Assembly (NCBI GenBank): GCA_000827495.1
Contig: KN817636.1
Coordinates: forward strand, 4,163-68,162
Source of the DNA: Hypholoma sublateritium FD-334 SS-4
Taxonomy: Eukaryota; Basidiomycota; Agaricomycetes; Agaricales; Strophariaceae
Reading direction: 5' to 3'
Length of the DNA stretch: 64,000 nucleotides
A program made the translations under genes and the position numbers. The notes under the pieces were generated by a model. It ran no database searches. It was not told where the DNA came from and saw nothing but the letters and a program-made list of their open reading frames with translations. Numbering within the stretch: the first letter of the stretch is position 1; each line of letters starts with the position of its first letter. Shown piece after piece: positions 36,435-48,539 of this stretch.

Positions 36435-39400
36435 ATGAACCACAACACGGACTACACAGGTGTACCGTATGGTTTTTGCGCAGAGGAGTACGCAGCGTAC
36501 ACACCACCAATCGCGCATGGGTACCACCAAGATTGCGTTCGCTCGTGCCCACGACCGGTCCACTATAACCTGGACAGCGCACTCTTGCCCAGCCCTCCCT
36601 TTCCCTGGGACGAAGGACTGCAACACGCAGACGTTCATACCTCCGCCGGCCCATCAATACAATGGCCACTCCCCGCCTGTCAGTACCAATTTCTCCATCG
36701 TACACTGGAATTGCTCGCTGACATTACCTACATACGCCTATACTACAGTTGGGCATTCCGTTGGCGGTCTAGAATCCGAGCCTACAGTTGGCCTCTTGAC
36801 GCCGCCTAGTGCCCAGTATATGGGCTTCAATGCACCGCCCAGCCCGCCAGCGCCATGTCACGGGACAGCGGGGTGGGTACCTCCACTGGCAGAATCCATG
36901 TATTCTGCTGGCCCATCAAACGCCCCAGGGCCGGTCCCCGATTGTGAGTTCCTTTCATTTGCTCCTCAAGCGCAGTTGCTGACTTGTATTTATGCATCGC
37001 AGTTGGGGAATCGTGGGGCAGTGGCCCAGCATTCCCGTCATCTGAGTCACTTTGGGACGAAGGACAGAAACGCGCAGAAGTTCATACCTCCGCCGGGCCA
37101 TCAATACAATGGCCACTCCCCGCGTGTCAGTACCCGATTTCTCTTTTGTACACTGGAATTGTTCGCTGACATTACCATCGTATCCCTATGCTGCAGCCGG
37201 ACATGCCGGGGGCGTTGGCAGTCTAGAATCTGAGGCTTCGATTGGCCTCTTCACGCCGCCCAGTGCATCAGCAAATTCAGTTTTTTCCCATACTATGTCA
37301 TAGTGATGGGCTAAAAATAATAGCGGCTAATATTTCACCGGAGCTCTAGATTGATGTACCACGGTATTTCTAAGTAAAATATAGACGTATTTGAGTGTAT
37401 CATCTATTTTAGTGCACTATGGGGAGCAACAGGGTCACTATATAGTGTCTATAGAGCTTATATAGTTGCTATTTAGTCTATATAGGCTGATGCAGTTGCT
37501 ATTATACACTACGTAGATGTATGCAACTATTAGTCTCTCATTGGGTTATGAATTCACACGGCCACTGCTGCAGTTCGCGGAGTGTCATTCACCTGCCCTA
37601 AATAGGTTGAAATTCTGAAACGGTAATTCAACACCGCCGCTTCTTGTCCTCGCCACGTCATCGGCCTCGCACCGCCATCCACGATCGACCTCCGCCACCT
37701 GCAACCTTGAAGCGATCCCCCAGCAGTGCCCCAGCCGCCCTGAACAGCGGCCATGCGAGCAGGTGCACAATGCCTGCAGCGGCGGTATGATCTACCCCGC
37801 ACCTGAGCAGCGTCCCAGCTGGTACAACGTATGTCCCGCCCGCTCAGCGTGCATCACACTGAACGGCACACCAAGCACGCACAGCTCTAGCGCGCTCTCC
37901 ACCGCATGTCTTGAGAACGCCGACTGCGCTGCCTCTCCACGGCGCGACCAGCACCTCCCGCGCAGTGCAGCGCCCAATGCCCTCCCTCGCAACAGACGTG
38001 GCGCGCGTGCTCCAAACACACGGTAAGCCCCACACCTGCCCGCGCTCTTCGTCGCTGACTGACAGCGCAGATCCACGCGGCGCGAGGCGCCGCGCCGTTC
38101 CGCACCGACACCGGAGTGATGAGATGCGCGCGACACAACTAGCACGCGCTGCGGGCGGGTGCAGACAGGTTGGCGGGGCTGGGACGGGAGCGTCGAGGGG
38201 CGAGGTGTCACAGGCGCGGCGTCGGACGCGCAGCAGGCACAGGTGAGTGTCCCGCCGACGGCAGCATGCGCACTGAGCGCTGCGCCTCTTCTCTTTCCAG
38301 GGCTCGCCATGCCCACCCCAGTGGTCGTCGATGGGCGCTGCGCCACCGCCGCCGGCTTCTGCAGGCCGAGGGACGCAGCGTGCGGTGTCCACATCGCACC
38401 GCGCCTGCCTGCGCGNTTGANAGAGCGGCGCGGCNTCTCTCCACACCGCGCGCCCCGACTCTGCGCAGCAGCGCCCACGGCGCACAATGCATGCAGCCCA
38501 TATGCGCGATATGTGCTGCACGCCGTCCATCCGCTTGCACGGCGCCTGCTGACGTGTTCTGCACGCAGCGCACATCGCGGGGCGGGGCGCAGCCTGTTGT
38601 CATCCGTCGCAAGGTAAGCAGATCGCTGCTGGTGTCGCGATGCCGCCGCTGACGCACGTGGATGCAGGAGCACCGTTCTCAGCACCGCGCATGGCCCTTC
38701 GCATGGTATGTCCCCCCTCCATCCGCGTGTGCACCGCATGCTGACCCGACATCCAACCCCAGCTGCTCGCGAGCCCAGAGAGAGCGACCGTCGTCGCCAA
38801 TGAACGCCGCTCTACTGCCGCCGCTGACCCACCGGCTCGCGGGCTCGTGCGCAGTGCCTTCTCGGAGCACCCAGATCACCGCTGGTGCCCCCATCCACCC
38901 CTTCCGACACAGATGGCAGGTCAATGATACNGGTNGCCAATTAGCTACAATATTACAAGCTTTCATGTATCTGTAGCACTCAAAAAATATAATATTTATC
39001 AACTACTTTTAATTGTGCGCATTCTAATGCATTGATAGAATATCCAGCAATACATANAGGTTTATAATGTTATGTAGTTGTGCATGGGAAGTTACAAGCA
39101 CAGTATAGTATGCCTCGGGACCTCTATAGCACTATAGAGGACTATCAGGGTCTCTATAGCGCTATGTAGCACTATGTCGTTACCTAAGGATGCTATATAT
39201 ATATGTGGGAACGCTATTTCGAACTACAAATCGAAGAACCTTTACTATTGTACTATTTTCCTATTTTGTACTATATAACACTATATAGCCGACCCACGAT
39301 TTACTGATGTGCCCTGTATATGGGCTTCAATCCATCGCTCAGCCTGCCAGCGCCATGTATAGAGGGATGGGTACCTCCACTGGCAGAATCCATGTATTCT

Positions 39401-40870
39401 GCTGGCCCATCAAACGCCCCAGGGCCGGTCCCCGATTGTGAGTGCCTTTCATTTGCTCCTGAAGCGCAGTTGCTGACTTGTATTTATGCATCGCAGTTGG
39501 GGAATCGTGGGGCAGCGGCCCAACATTCCCGTCATCTGAGTCACTTGGTGGTTCAACACCACCAAGTATCCCTTACGACAGATACAACAGGCCACTCGTG
39601 GCCCAATCAATGTACAGCGAGGATTCCCGTAAGTTGGACCATGTTATGTATTTTTCACACTGCTTATGCTTTAACTGCAGCCCTCGCAGTGAATAACCAA
39701 TTTGGATACCCCCCTCCATTATCAAATGGAGGGAGTAGTCGTGAGTCCTTCTTTGACCTTTCAGCGTGATTCTTAATTGGAATTGGGCTGTACTTAGATT
39801 TATCAAGCGTGAATGTGAATAGACAAATCACAAGCAGCAGCGATCTCAGCGAGGAGGGGATCATACCAAAAACAATAATATCTGGACTGCCCACCGCGCC
39901 TGGTCGGTCCAGCGCCGGCGGTGATGGCGTGGGGAATAATATCCCGCACACACTGCATATCCAAAGGTAATCGTTTTTGACAATCCCCTCATGAGCGAAG
40001 TGAAAGCTAACGGGCTGATAGGGATACCACCACTGAAGAGGGTGTCCCATCTCTCGCAAAAAGAAAAGGAAAGGGGAAAAGAAAGATAATGGCCGACGAC
40101 TCACTGGAGGATGTTCCAGACGAAAAGCCGTCTCAAAAACGAGGTATGGTTGATCCCCGCAAGTTCCCAAGGTCCGGCCCACTGCTTAACTAGTCGCAGC
40201 ACGGTATCATGGACCACAGCAATCTGAGCATAGAATGGCAGATCAGCCCCAGAAATTGACGCGGCAAGTTGTGGAAAACGAACGTGAGTAGTTGTTGCTG
40301 TCGCTGTTCGAAACCATTTGACATCGCTTCAGAGCCCATGAAGCAAAGAGAGCCACGAAGAAGGACGGCCCCAACGCAATCGAATGCACTCCCATTTTTT
40401 GAGGTAACCGGGAGTACGGATAGCGGGGGGGATGCCAAGATGAAGAAGAACAAGTGTCTGGAAATGTCAGAGCCCCTGGCACATACACCAGGTGTGTGCA
40501 GCGCACCTATTCTGCTGCGTGCGCTAATCATATCATAGTGGGCCCGTCTGTGTCAACGTATTCCAATCAGCAGACAATTCCTGGGACCAGGGAGATCACA
40601 CTCAAAGGCATTTACATCGGAGTGGGTTGTGTGCCGTTGAACCGGAAGGAGAGGGCGGCGCTGGGTGAGCACCTTTCGAGTCCCTGTATTCTTTGTCCAC
40701 TAACTGTGAAAGCAGAGCGGAAGGCAGGTATACGGAAGGCCGTCAGGAAGCGCAATAAATCGAGTAAGAAACAAGATCAGGGTGAGCGCCGTCAGTTCGA
40801 TATGCCAGTTGGCCAAAACGAGCTGACCGTGGTGTATGATGGACTAGCTCCTGGTGCTCCGTCTGACTGA
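36435..40870 (+). CDS. Array paralog E, exon-duplicated and interrupted by an insertion
   Basis: Closely related to copy D. Exon 1 starts MNHNTDYTGVPYGF and ends SIQWPLPA; exon 2 contains GLLTPPSA. The next exon is a chimera: it begins as exon 3 (GESWGSGPAFPSSES) and switches to exon 1 sequence (WDEGQKRAEVHTSAGPS) ending again in WPLPA. A second exon 2 follows (GLFTPPS) and is split by the 37267-39308 insertion. Beyond it, from 39309, the rest of exon 2, a normal exon 3 (SLGGSTPPSIPY), a short exon 4, exon 5 (QITSSSDLSEEGI), an exon 6 area with a basic run, exon 8 (FFEVTGSTDSGGDAKM), exon 9 (EITLKGIYIGVGCVPL), exon 10 and a final exon ending APGAPSD can be read. A TAA in the exon 6 equivalent (near 40087) and the insertion make function doubtful. 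Splicing the insertion out would be needed for a full product. Confidence 0.6.
37267..39308. mobile_element. 2.04 kb DNA-transposon-like insertion with GC-rich cargo
   Basis: It interrupts the second exon 2 of copy E. The flanking exon sequence is exactly recognisable (CAGTGC to the left, GTGCCC to the right), giving a candidate 4-base duplication GTGC. The ends form an imperfect 10-base inverted repeat: ATCAGCAAAT at the left, and ATCAGTAAAT read inward from the right. Both ends are AT-rich with many CTATATAG/CTATAG motifs (37.3-37.55 and 38.93-39.3 kb). The middle (about 37.55-38.93 kb) is very GC-rich with intron-like GT..AG intervals on the plus strand, and shows no transposase. It is probably a non-autonomous element that captured foreign gene sequence. 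Confidence 0.6.
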
Positions 40871-41057
40871 CCACATAAAGGGAACCTTTGTTCATCCGCA
40901 AGAAGATTCAAAACGGTTTACGCGGCCTTTTATGTGGATCGTGAGGTATCAATCGATGGCGATGGACGGATGGAAAGAAACGGGAGAGCGTGCGTCGTCA
41001 CTCAGGCTCGTGCCGCATGCGCATCGCGCGGCGCCTCAAAATACTTAGCTCATCACC

Positions 41058-41071
41058 TGATCTTCGGATCA
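41058..41071 (+). terminator. 3' hairpin, copy E
   Basis: TGATC-TTCG-GATCA, identical to copy A, about 190 bases after the stop of copy E. Confidence 0.45.
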
Positions 41072-41671
41072 ATCTCGCCAGTACGGAGCGGATTGCTATT
41101 TAGGCAAATTCTGGGGACTGTTTTCTCGTCGGGTTCCAATCGGGTTCGCTGTATATTGTAACAGAATTGACTGTAATTGTAGTAATAAACCATTCCATGT
41201 CTTCTACCGAATTTACTGCTTGCCCATGAAACGACAATGCACCTATCCGAACTCATATATAACCTTCATTCCATCATTCTACGGTTTTGCTGCGGCTCAT
41301 CACCACCATATACGAATGGTGTACATAATATCTTCACGGACAGAATGGGATTGTTGCCAATACAAGTACTTATAGATTAGACGATGATGAGCATCTAGCT
41401 AGCCAATCATCATGTTTATTTATCTACACACGAGCACCATTTATTGCCAGAATTCCTATATAATTAGGTGTTCTCATAAGGTAATATTCAAAAATACAAA
41501 CCGCCGCGATAATTTTCTTGCCAAGATTTCGCATAAAATATGAACCAGCATCCTATGGCACTTCCACTCTTTCCTTAGTCGATATTAATTGATCAATGTG
41601 CTGCGCACGGACTATTTAGCATCAGATGCTGCGTTCGTAGATTACATACCATGGGGGGCATATCTCGTGGG

Positions 41672-43228
41672 TTAGAGTCCGTCGCTGATGAGCTGGATAG
41701 GTCGCTCAACTGGAACGAAATCTGGAAAGAAGACAATAGGAATGAGCGGCAAATATGCCATCTGAGGAGCAGGGACATTCACCCCGACCGGCATTGGGAT
41801 CGTCTCGAAGTCGATATGTGTGCTGTGTACTGTACCAGCCTGACGCCTAATTCTCCCGTCGGCCCGTGTCCTCGGTGGGCGGGCATTGAGACTGCGAAAA
41901 ACTGAGATGACGTTTCCTGGTAAGATTGAAATACTCACGAAACAAGGAGAGAATTGGAATATACTAGGGGACAAGATGAATATCATATGGGCAATCCAAG
42001 TCAAGGAATATACGCACGTTTTGCCAGAATAACGTACAGACCGAACCACACCACTAAACGAACGGTAATCAGCATTATCGCTTGTCATGATATCGCCGAC
42101 GCGTACAATTAGCCATGGCTTGGAACTATATACAATATAAACCACGGTTGAGCAACTGCTAAATACGACAAGATAAAATGGAAACGAACGCAGATAATGA
42201 CCGTCAGGGATGTCATACTGAGGCCAAAGAGATGTTTTGTGAGCGTGGGGCATACCCAACCGGAAGAAACGCACTTACCTTGTAAGAAGGCCGGACTCTG
42301 TCGAATAATACGATATCAGTTCCGTGAATTACGCGAAACACTTTCCGTACTTACGTAGCGACCAGCGCACTAGCCGGTTGATAATATCTGTCGTCCTGAA
42401 AATCTTTCAGGGTCATGCGTCAAGAGAAGCAAGCGTTCTCATCTCACGATTTCATATTCGTCGAAGACGACATTTTTCGTAGGTACACGAGCATGGAGAA
42501 CGCTATGAGGATGTCCGCGGCCCCGCCCACAGCCAGCATTGTGGTTATCAGCCAGTTGAAATCGGTCACGAACACGACCCAGTTGGGTGTCCTGTGCACG
42601 TCGATGACGGACTCCGCAGAGACGGCAACGCCAAATAGGAAACGAAGGATGGCGAGCGTGAAGCATGCGATACTGATGGGCAATTTTCCATTTGAAAGTC
42701 GGTATATTCGGTGAGAGTAAAAGCACTGGAAGGACGATTCAATGGCGGGTTTCTCGCCAAAGAACAGGCACGTACCTGAACGAGCACGGTGATCAGTGTC
42801 TCAGTCGCAGCGTTTGCCGATAGAGAATACGAATTGATCTCAGCGTGCCCAAAGCGCGCGACGGTGTCATAGTAAATTGTATGGGACGCCGTAAAGGAAT
42901 GAAAGCTCTCCATTAATCTGACAGTTTCTGACACGTTAGCCGACAGTGGTTAGGTCATACACAAGCATCTCAAACATACAGAAGGACGCCGACCTGTTTA
43001 AAGTAATTAAAGGAGAGAGATCTGTATGAACAAATTTTTACTCACAAATACCTTCAGTCGAACGGAGTCCCCCGCGCTTCGATGAAAATACGTGTAGCCC
43101 TGAGCGAGGGAGATACCGAAAAGTACCAGACCAAGGAAAGTTGCGATCTCCACGGCACCAAGGTTTGCATTTGACTCCACGAAGAAACCCGTAGTCTGGT
43201 TGACAGCTACCATTGTGGACGATGGCAA
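41672..43228 (-). CDS. DUF6534 multi-pass membrane protein
   Basis: The first exon (about 43055-43228) gives the typical DUF6534 N-terminus: NLGAVEIATFLGLVLFGISL followed by AQGYTYFHRSAGDSVRLK. A small VGVLL exon follows, then ETVRLMESFHSFTASHTIYY with DTVARFGHAEINSYSLS, then (about 42450-42710) YRLSNGKLPISIACFTLAIL and NWVVFVTDFNWLITTMLAVG with DILIAFSMLVYLRK. Next are short exons near 42340-42400 (TDIINRLVRWSLR, SGLLT). The part at 41950-42250 is hydrophobic but its frame is uncertain. The C-terminal exon has the usual SLNAR motif followed by a soluble tail (IDFETIPMPVGVNV). DUF6534 proteins have about six or seven membrane helices and no known function. It lies directly after copy E. The start could also be the ATG five codons later. 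Confidence 0.75.
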
Positions 43229-44430
43229 GGGAGAGAAACGAAGAGCTTCATGAGCCGCCTGTGCAGCAGCTGCGCATGAGTGAAAGAGACAAGAAGCAAA
43301 ATCAGACTGTAGGAGGTAAGTAGTCCGTTATGTAACCCCACTTCTCGGGAGGTTTAACTCCACCTGATGGCAGATGTCAAAATGTAGTCATCCTCGGAAA
43401 AGTTTAGAAGCCTTTTCGTGATGTCAGCATCCGTGTGTAGTTCGACGCAAAGCGTCCCGCATCCATATTTACTGACAATTTGAGGTGGAAAAGACAGCAG
43501 AAATCCGTTGGGGGTCGACATTGGCAGAAACAAGACTGTTTGATTCAAGTTTGATTCAATCCCAGAGCGCCGAATCTGCCGCTGAACTCTGGAGATATAT
43601 TTCGGGATGATCTGCAGGACCCGAGGTATCTGTGGCCGTGGAAAGCGTCCTGTGTGTTCGCGCTGCGCAGTGGGAACTTGGAATCCGATAGAGTCATAGA
43701 GTCATAGAAGACTTTTAATTAAGAGTCTAACGCCCGCCACAGAAGCCTTCGGGTACTGCTAACACAGCTGAGTGTGTTCTAGGCTTTCCACCAGTATAGA
43801 TCGAGGATAATAAGCTGTGCGTTGCGAGCGGTCGTGAGAGGCGGTGATGGTGATAAATAGCCATGCGTTTTGCTATGTAAGGTTGATGTAAGGTCTTGCT
43901 AAGATCGTAAAAAAAGAGTCGGAACGTTCAATGACAGCACGTGACTAACATCGCAAAGTAACATCCAAATAAGGCCTCATCTATCAGGATTTAGGTTGGC
44001 ATTCTTCTACTTAAGGAAAAATGCGCGAGGCCATTTGAGTCCATTCTCACCGCCATTGTGAAGAGTGTGATCATATATAATACTTTGTTTTGACGGAGAC
44101 GCGAGAAACACAGAAGTTTCCATGGGTTGCCGATCGCGAATCATCGCATAAGTACATCTTTTTATTTGCCGGCGGCCCAGCGCAGATCCTCCTTTGGTTA
44201 TTCGTGAGAAATCAGAGCAACGTCTAATTCGACAACAAGGATTCTGAAATATTTGCCTAGACCAAGCACTGGTTTATATACTTTCGCTTGGTCAGTGCAT
44301 CCTAATTTTGAAGTGTTTTCCACACTGATTTTCTACAACGCTCTTGAAGTTGGCATGGCGGAGGGTAATAGCAGACAACCGGATTTATCTCCCTCGTGGA
44401 GCCTACTTAAATTATTGGGCGGGACATCAG
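43229..44430. other. Intergenic, no gene seen
   Basis: Mixed-composition 1.2 kb between the DUF6534 gene and the GC-rich block. It contains a short direct repeat (AGAGTCATAG twice near 43690). No coding region is supported. Confidence 0.5.
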
Positions 44431-47131
44431 TGACTACCTGTGCTGTCGTGCAGGCGGGGAGCTCGGGCGTGCAGGCGGGGATTTCTCATGCAGCTCGGGG
44501 ATCACGCACACGCTGAGAACAGCGCGCCAGTCACCGGGTGCCCGTGCCTGCGCGGCTGCCCCCAGCCCGCCTGCCGCCGAAATAGGAGCAGAGAACCAGC
44601 GCGAGTCGAGCCAAACCGCGCGTCGCGCCGCATCGCATCTATCGCATCATCGCATCGCATCGCACGCATGACCGGCGTGGAATGGAATGGAAGCAGGCGC
44701 GCCCGCCCCGCCCGCCCGCGGGCGCTGCTACCCCGTGGGCACGGCGCCGCGGGTGCAGAGGCTATTTAAAGAGGGTGCGCAGCAGCGGCGGCGGGCGCGC
44801 GGCGGGTTTTGGGCCGGTGCGGCTGGGCGTTTGCTTCCTGCGCGGTGGTCGCACGAAGGAGACGGAGGCGGGGCGGATGGCGTGCGCGCCGCTTATGTAT
44901 AGACGCGACGTCATTAGACCTTTCTGGGCGGGGCCGCTCTGCGCGCGGCGTGCGGGCGGGACATGCCTGCGCCATTCTTGCGTCGCAGCTTCTGAGCCGT
45001 TGGCCGCAGTGTTCTCGGCCCGCCGCGCGCTGGCCGTGGACCAGGGTCTTATCGTCGCCCGGGGGCGCGCCACATGCGCGCTGTACGGCATGCATCAGAC
45101 GGCCAGCGACGGGTGATCGCACGCATCTGCGGCGTCGCCATGCGCGTCCGTTATGGCACGAAATGCCCACGCGCGCGCGGTGGTGCGTGCGCGGCTGGTC
45201 CGGCGGGGCGCCTGCGAACAGCGAGCCGACACCGGAGGCAGATTTCCAAAGGGGATAATGTGCATCGGGCGTGCCTCGAGGCGGCCTGTGTACACAAGCA
45301 CACACTGCGTGCGCCTCGCGGCCGTTGCCGATGACCCGGCGGGCGCTTTGCGCTCGCCCTGTTATCACAACTGTGGACTATGTTGGCATCGATCTGGGTT
45401 TTAGCCGGAGGTATCGTGCAGAACGCGGCGCGGTACCCACGGGGTTTGTGCACGGTCGACTGCGGGGCTACATACAATGGGATCAAGAAGCTGCGTCGGC
45501 GGAAGGGTGCGGTGTTGCCCCGTGCTTTGGGATGGTCGGCCGCAAGCTTGGCAGAAATAGTACGTCCGCGAGGGCCTTTGTTCGGGGAGGCGGACGACCG
45601 CGGTTCCGCGACGCGCTGCTGGCAGGCTGGGAAAGATAAGCAAGAAGCGGCGCGCGTGCCCTCGGTCACCGCCCCTCTGCCGGGTGAATGATGAGAGGTG
45701 TTGGAAGGGTGCGCATCACCTCTGTCCACATGCACAAGACGGGAGATGAACAGCCTGACACACGTCCGGCTGTATTGCCTGTGTGCAAGCGCAGTACTCG
45801 GGAGGACAAGCGGCAGCGAGCGGAACGCGTCGGGCACGCGCCTGGCATGCGTCATTTAATTATGCGCCGAGCCAGAAGCCAGCGCGACCCGCCCTGAGCT
45901 GGCCCACGGAAGGTGGCGCAGGCGACGTACAGCACATCATGCGACCACGGGTGCAACGCCATCCGCCAGATTCAGCAGTCCCATTTCCCCAGAGCATAGA
46001 GACCGCCTGCGCACGGTCTGGCCCAGCCCACCGCGCCCGATCGCGAGTGGGGTGTTTATGCGAAGCCAAAGCAAGGGAACGCCCGCGCGGGAGACGCACG
46101 ATCGGCCACGCGGCGCGAAGCAGGATGGGCAATTTTAACGCGCGATGCTGTGCCCATGCCGCGACGTGGATGGCGCAGCAGACGCGAACTGGGCCCGACA
46201 GTATATCCTATCGCGAGCCGGGGCGCACACCAGCTGCGCGTGCCCCGCCACAGATACGCAGTAATGTGCCCGCCAGCTGCGTACGTACGAGCCTGCGCGC
46301 GGCCACCATCCGGTGGGGTGCGGTGGGCTGGATGGGTGCCAGAAGCGGCCTAGCGTTCAAATTACCGGCTGGCATCCCACAGCTGCCCATCGAGCCCATC
46401 CTGATCGGGAGCGGGGCAGACACGAGGCGCGCCCATGGGACGCTGCGGGGTGGGTACTGTTGACGGGTTGGCCCAAGTCTATGTATACTATTATGTTGAG
46501 TTCGTCGATTGATGGGGTCCTCGCTATGCGATTTACTTACATACGTGTCGTAAAAGTGTACTTAGATTTGCGTCATTCCCTGCAATTTAGGTATGTCTGC
46601 ATATCTGGTTTTGTAGGTTTTATTTCGCTGTTCTTAAGTCCTCTGAATATTCTAATGCAGTACACGAGGAGATGGCGGCGTGGACGGCGATATATAGAAA
46701 TCAACGCTGGACGAAGGAGTACAATCATGACCGACGTCACAAACTAGGACTTACCGAGTTATCCTGGGGTTAGCATGTATCGCGTACTCGTGCCTCCGCA
46801 CGCCATCTCATTCGCCGGAGACATTTCTGTGACCGCGTGTAGACCCCACAACCGCTGACGGCAACGAGGCGCGCCGGCGCGTGCTGTGTATCCCGCGGCG
46901 TCGCATCGTGGCGTGTTGTGTCGCGAACTCAGGCCTGGCCTGCGGTGCGCGACTCGCGGATGTCGCACCGGGCCCGCGTACACGCCATCGACCACCGCCT
47001 CCCATCGCCCGATCATGCGCGAGATAGGCGCGCGCACTGCGCACACGCCTCGCTTCTCCCACCGCGAGGCGGGCCACTTATCAGCGGTGGGAGATCAGGA
47101 AGGGGGCGAGGGGCCGCGCCGGATGAGGAAA

Positions 47132-47167
47132 GATTCCCACTTTGGGTGGGCACGCGGCGGGGGCGTG
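47132..47167 (+). repeat. Interspersed GC-rich repeat, copy 1
   Basis: ATTCCCACTTTGGG followed by GGCACGCGGCGGGGGCGTG. The match to copy 4 extends on both sides: an AGATCAGGAAG motif before, and a GATAGGGATAGGGGCTT-type run after. Confidence 0.6.
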
Positions 47168-48503
47168 GGCCGGCTGCTGTGCGCGATAGGGATAGGGGCT
47201 TCACTTCGCGGGCGCGCCGCGTTGCACCGGCGCAGACGCGGGGCCCGAGGACACGGCGCGGCGCGGTGCAGGGACGCAGTACGCCTGGGTGTGCGGGAAT
47301 TTTTGGGCAGCAGCGCGGACGACGAGGGACGCACGCACCGCCCCACCCATACGTCAATCGCTCTCGATATAGGCGCGCTTCGATATAGGCGCTCGTGCAT
47401 GTGCGCGTTCGGGGGCCCACGTCCTGTGGTGCGGCTCGTCCGCGGAAGCATGCGCGAGCTGGCGCGTCTGGATGGATTTATCTGTGTGGGCACGGGTGTG
47501 CGTTCGATGTGCATTCGCGCCGCTGTCAACGGATAGCGGGCACGGGCACGGGCGCTTACGCGATACGCCCGCGCACATCCCCCACTGTTCGCTCCCCGGC
47601 GATCCCGTGCCCCAGTACTCCACCACCCGTCCGACTCACCTCTTTCACTGGCCCCACGCGCCAATGCCCACGCGGACTATGTGTATTTTCGGCATACGAC
47701 TGGGATGGCGGAAACGGCGCTCGGATGAGAGAATATCAGCGCTTTCAAGGAGGGGATGGGTGGGAGTAGGACACACGGTGGAAGCGTGGAGCTGCGGGCG
47801 CAGGATGTGCGCGATAGGGACTTCGCTTCTCGGGCGCGCCGTGTTGGATGTCCAGGAATACGGCGCGGCGCGGTGAAGGGTAAACCGGACATGCATCATG
47901 GCGGAGCGGGTAGGGTTCTGGTGGCGAATGAAATAGATGCTTTGGACGTTCAAGAAGAGGGTAGCTTGAAGCGCGGCGCGTCCGCGGCGGCTACGAATAG
48001 CACGGTTCGATCGCGCGACATACGCACGCGTTCGAGCGCAGGCCGCCGGAGTGCTGTGCAGACGGGCACCGAACACCGCCCAGCATGTGCCCATGGTGCA
48101 TGACCATCGATCGGGCTTGATATAGGCGCGCGGGTCCGTGCCGTCGGTGGCCAGTGGCCGAGCTGTCCACTGTGGCGTGGCCTGCGCGCGAGCCGCTGCG
48201 CTGGGCTCGCCGTTCTGCTGGGTTGTGAGACCGGATTCCGAGCGGGGGCGCGAGGCCCTCGCGCAGCTGCCGGGGTGAGCATCCGCTTATGCTCTCCCGC
48301 AGGCTGTCTGCGCGTCGTTCACCCGCGCCGCTCGATGCCCAGCGCCGCCGAGTCCCTTTCCACCCGTCCCATTTCCTCCGCCCTAGCGCACCTTCGCCTG
48401 GCTCTACTTTATCCCAGGCACGGCGCGCAGTGCCCACGCGGACTCTATCTATTCTCATCACGCAATCGGGAAGAAGGGTAGGCGGTTCGTGCTGGATATG
48501 GCG

Positions 48504-48539
48504 AATTCCCACTTTGGGGTGGCATGCGGCGGGGGCGTG
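48504..48539 (+). repeat. Interspersed GC-rich repeat, copy 2
   Basis: ATTCCCACTTTGGGG followed by GGCATGCGGCGGGGGCGTG. It is preceded about 70 bases upstream by the CCCACGCGGACTCTATCTAT motif also found before copy 4. Confidence 0.6.

Noticed and set aside
37792..38739. A 315-codon minus-strand frame inside the insertion
   Set aside because: Arg/Ala/Cys-rich, contains Ns, and competes with plus-strand intron-like signals in the same DNA. No family motif.
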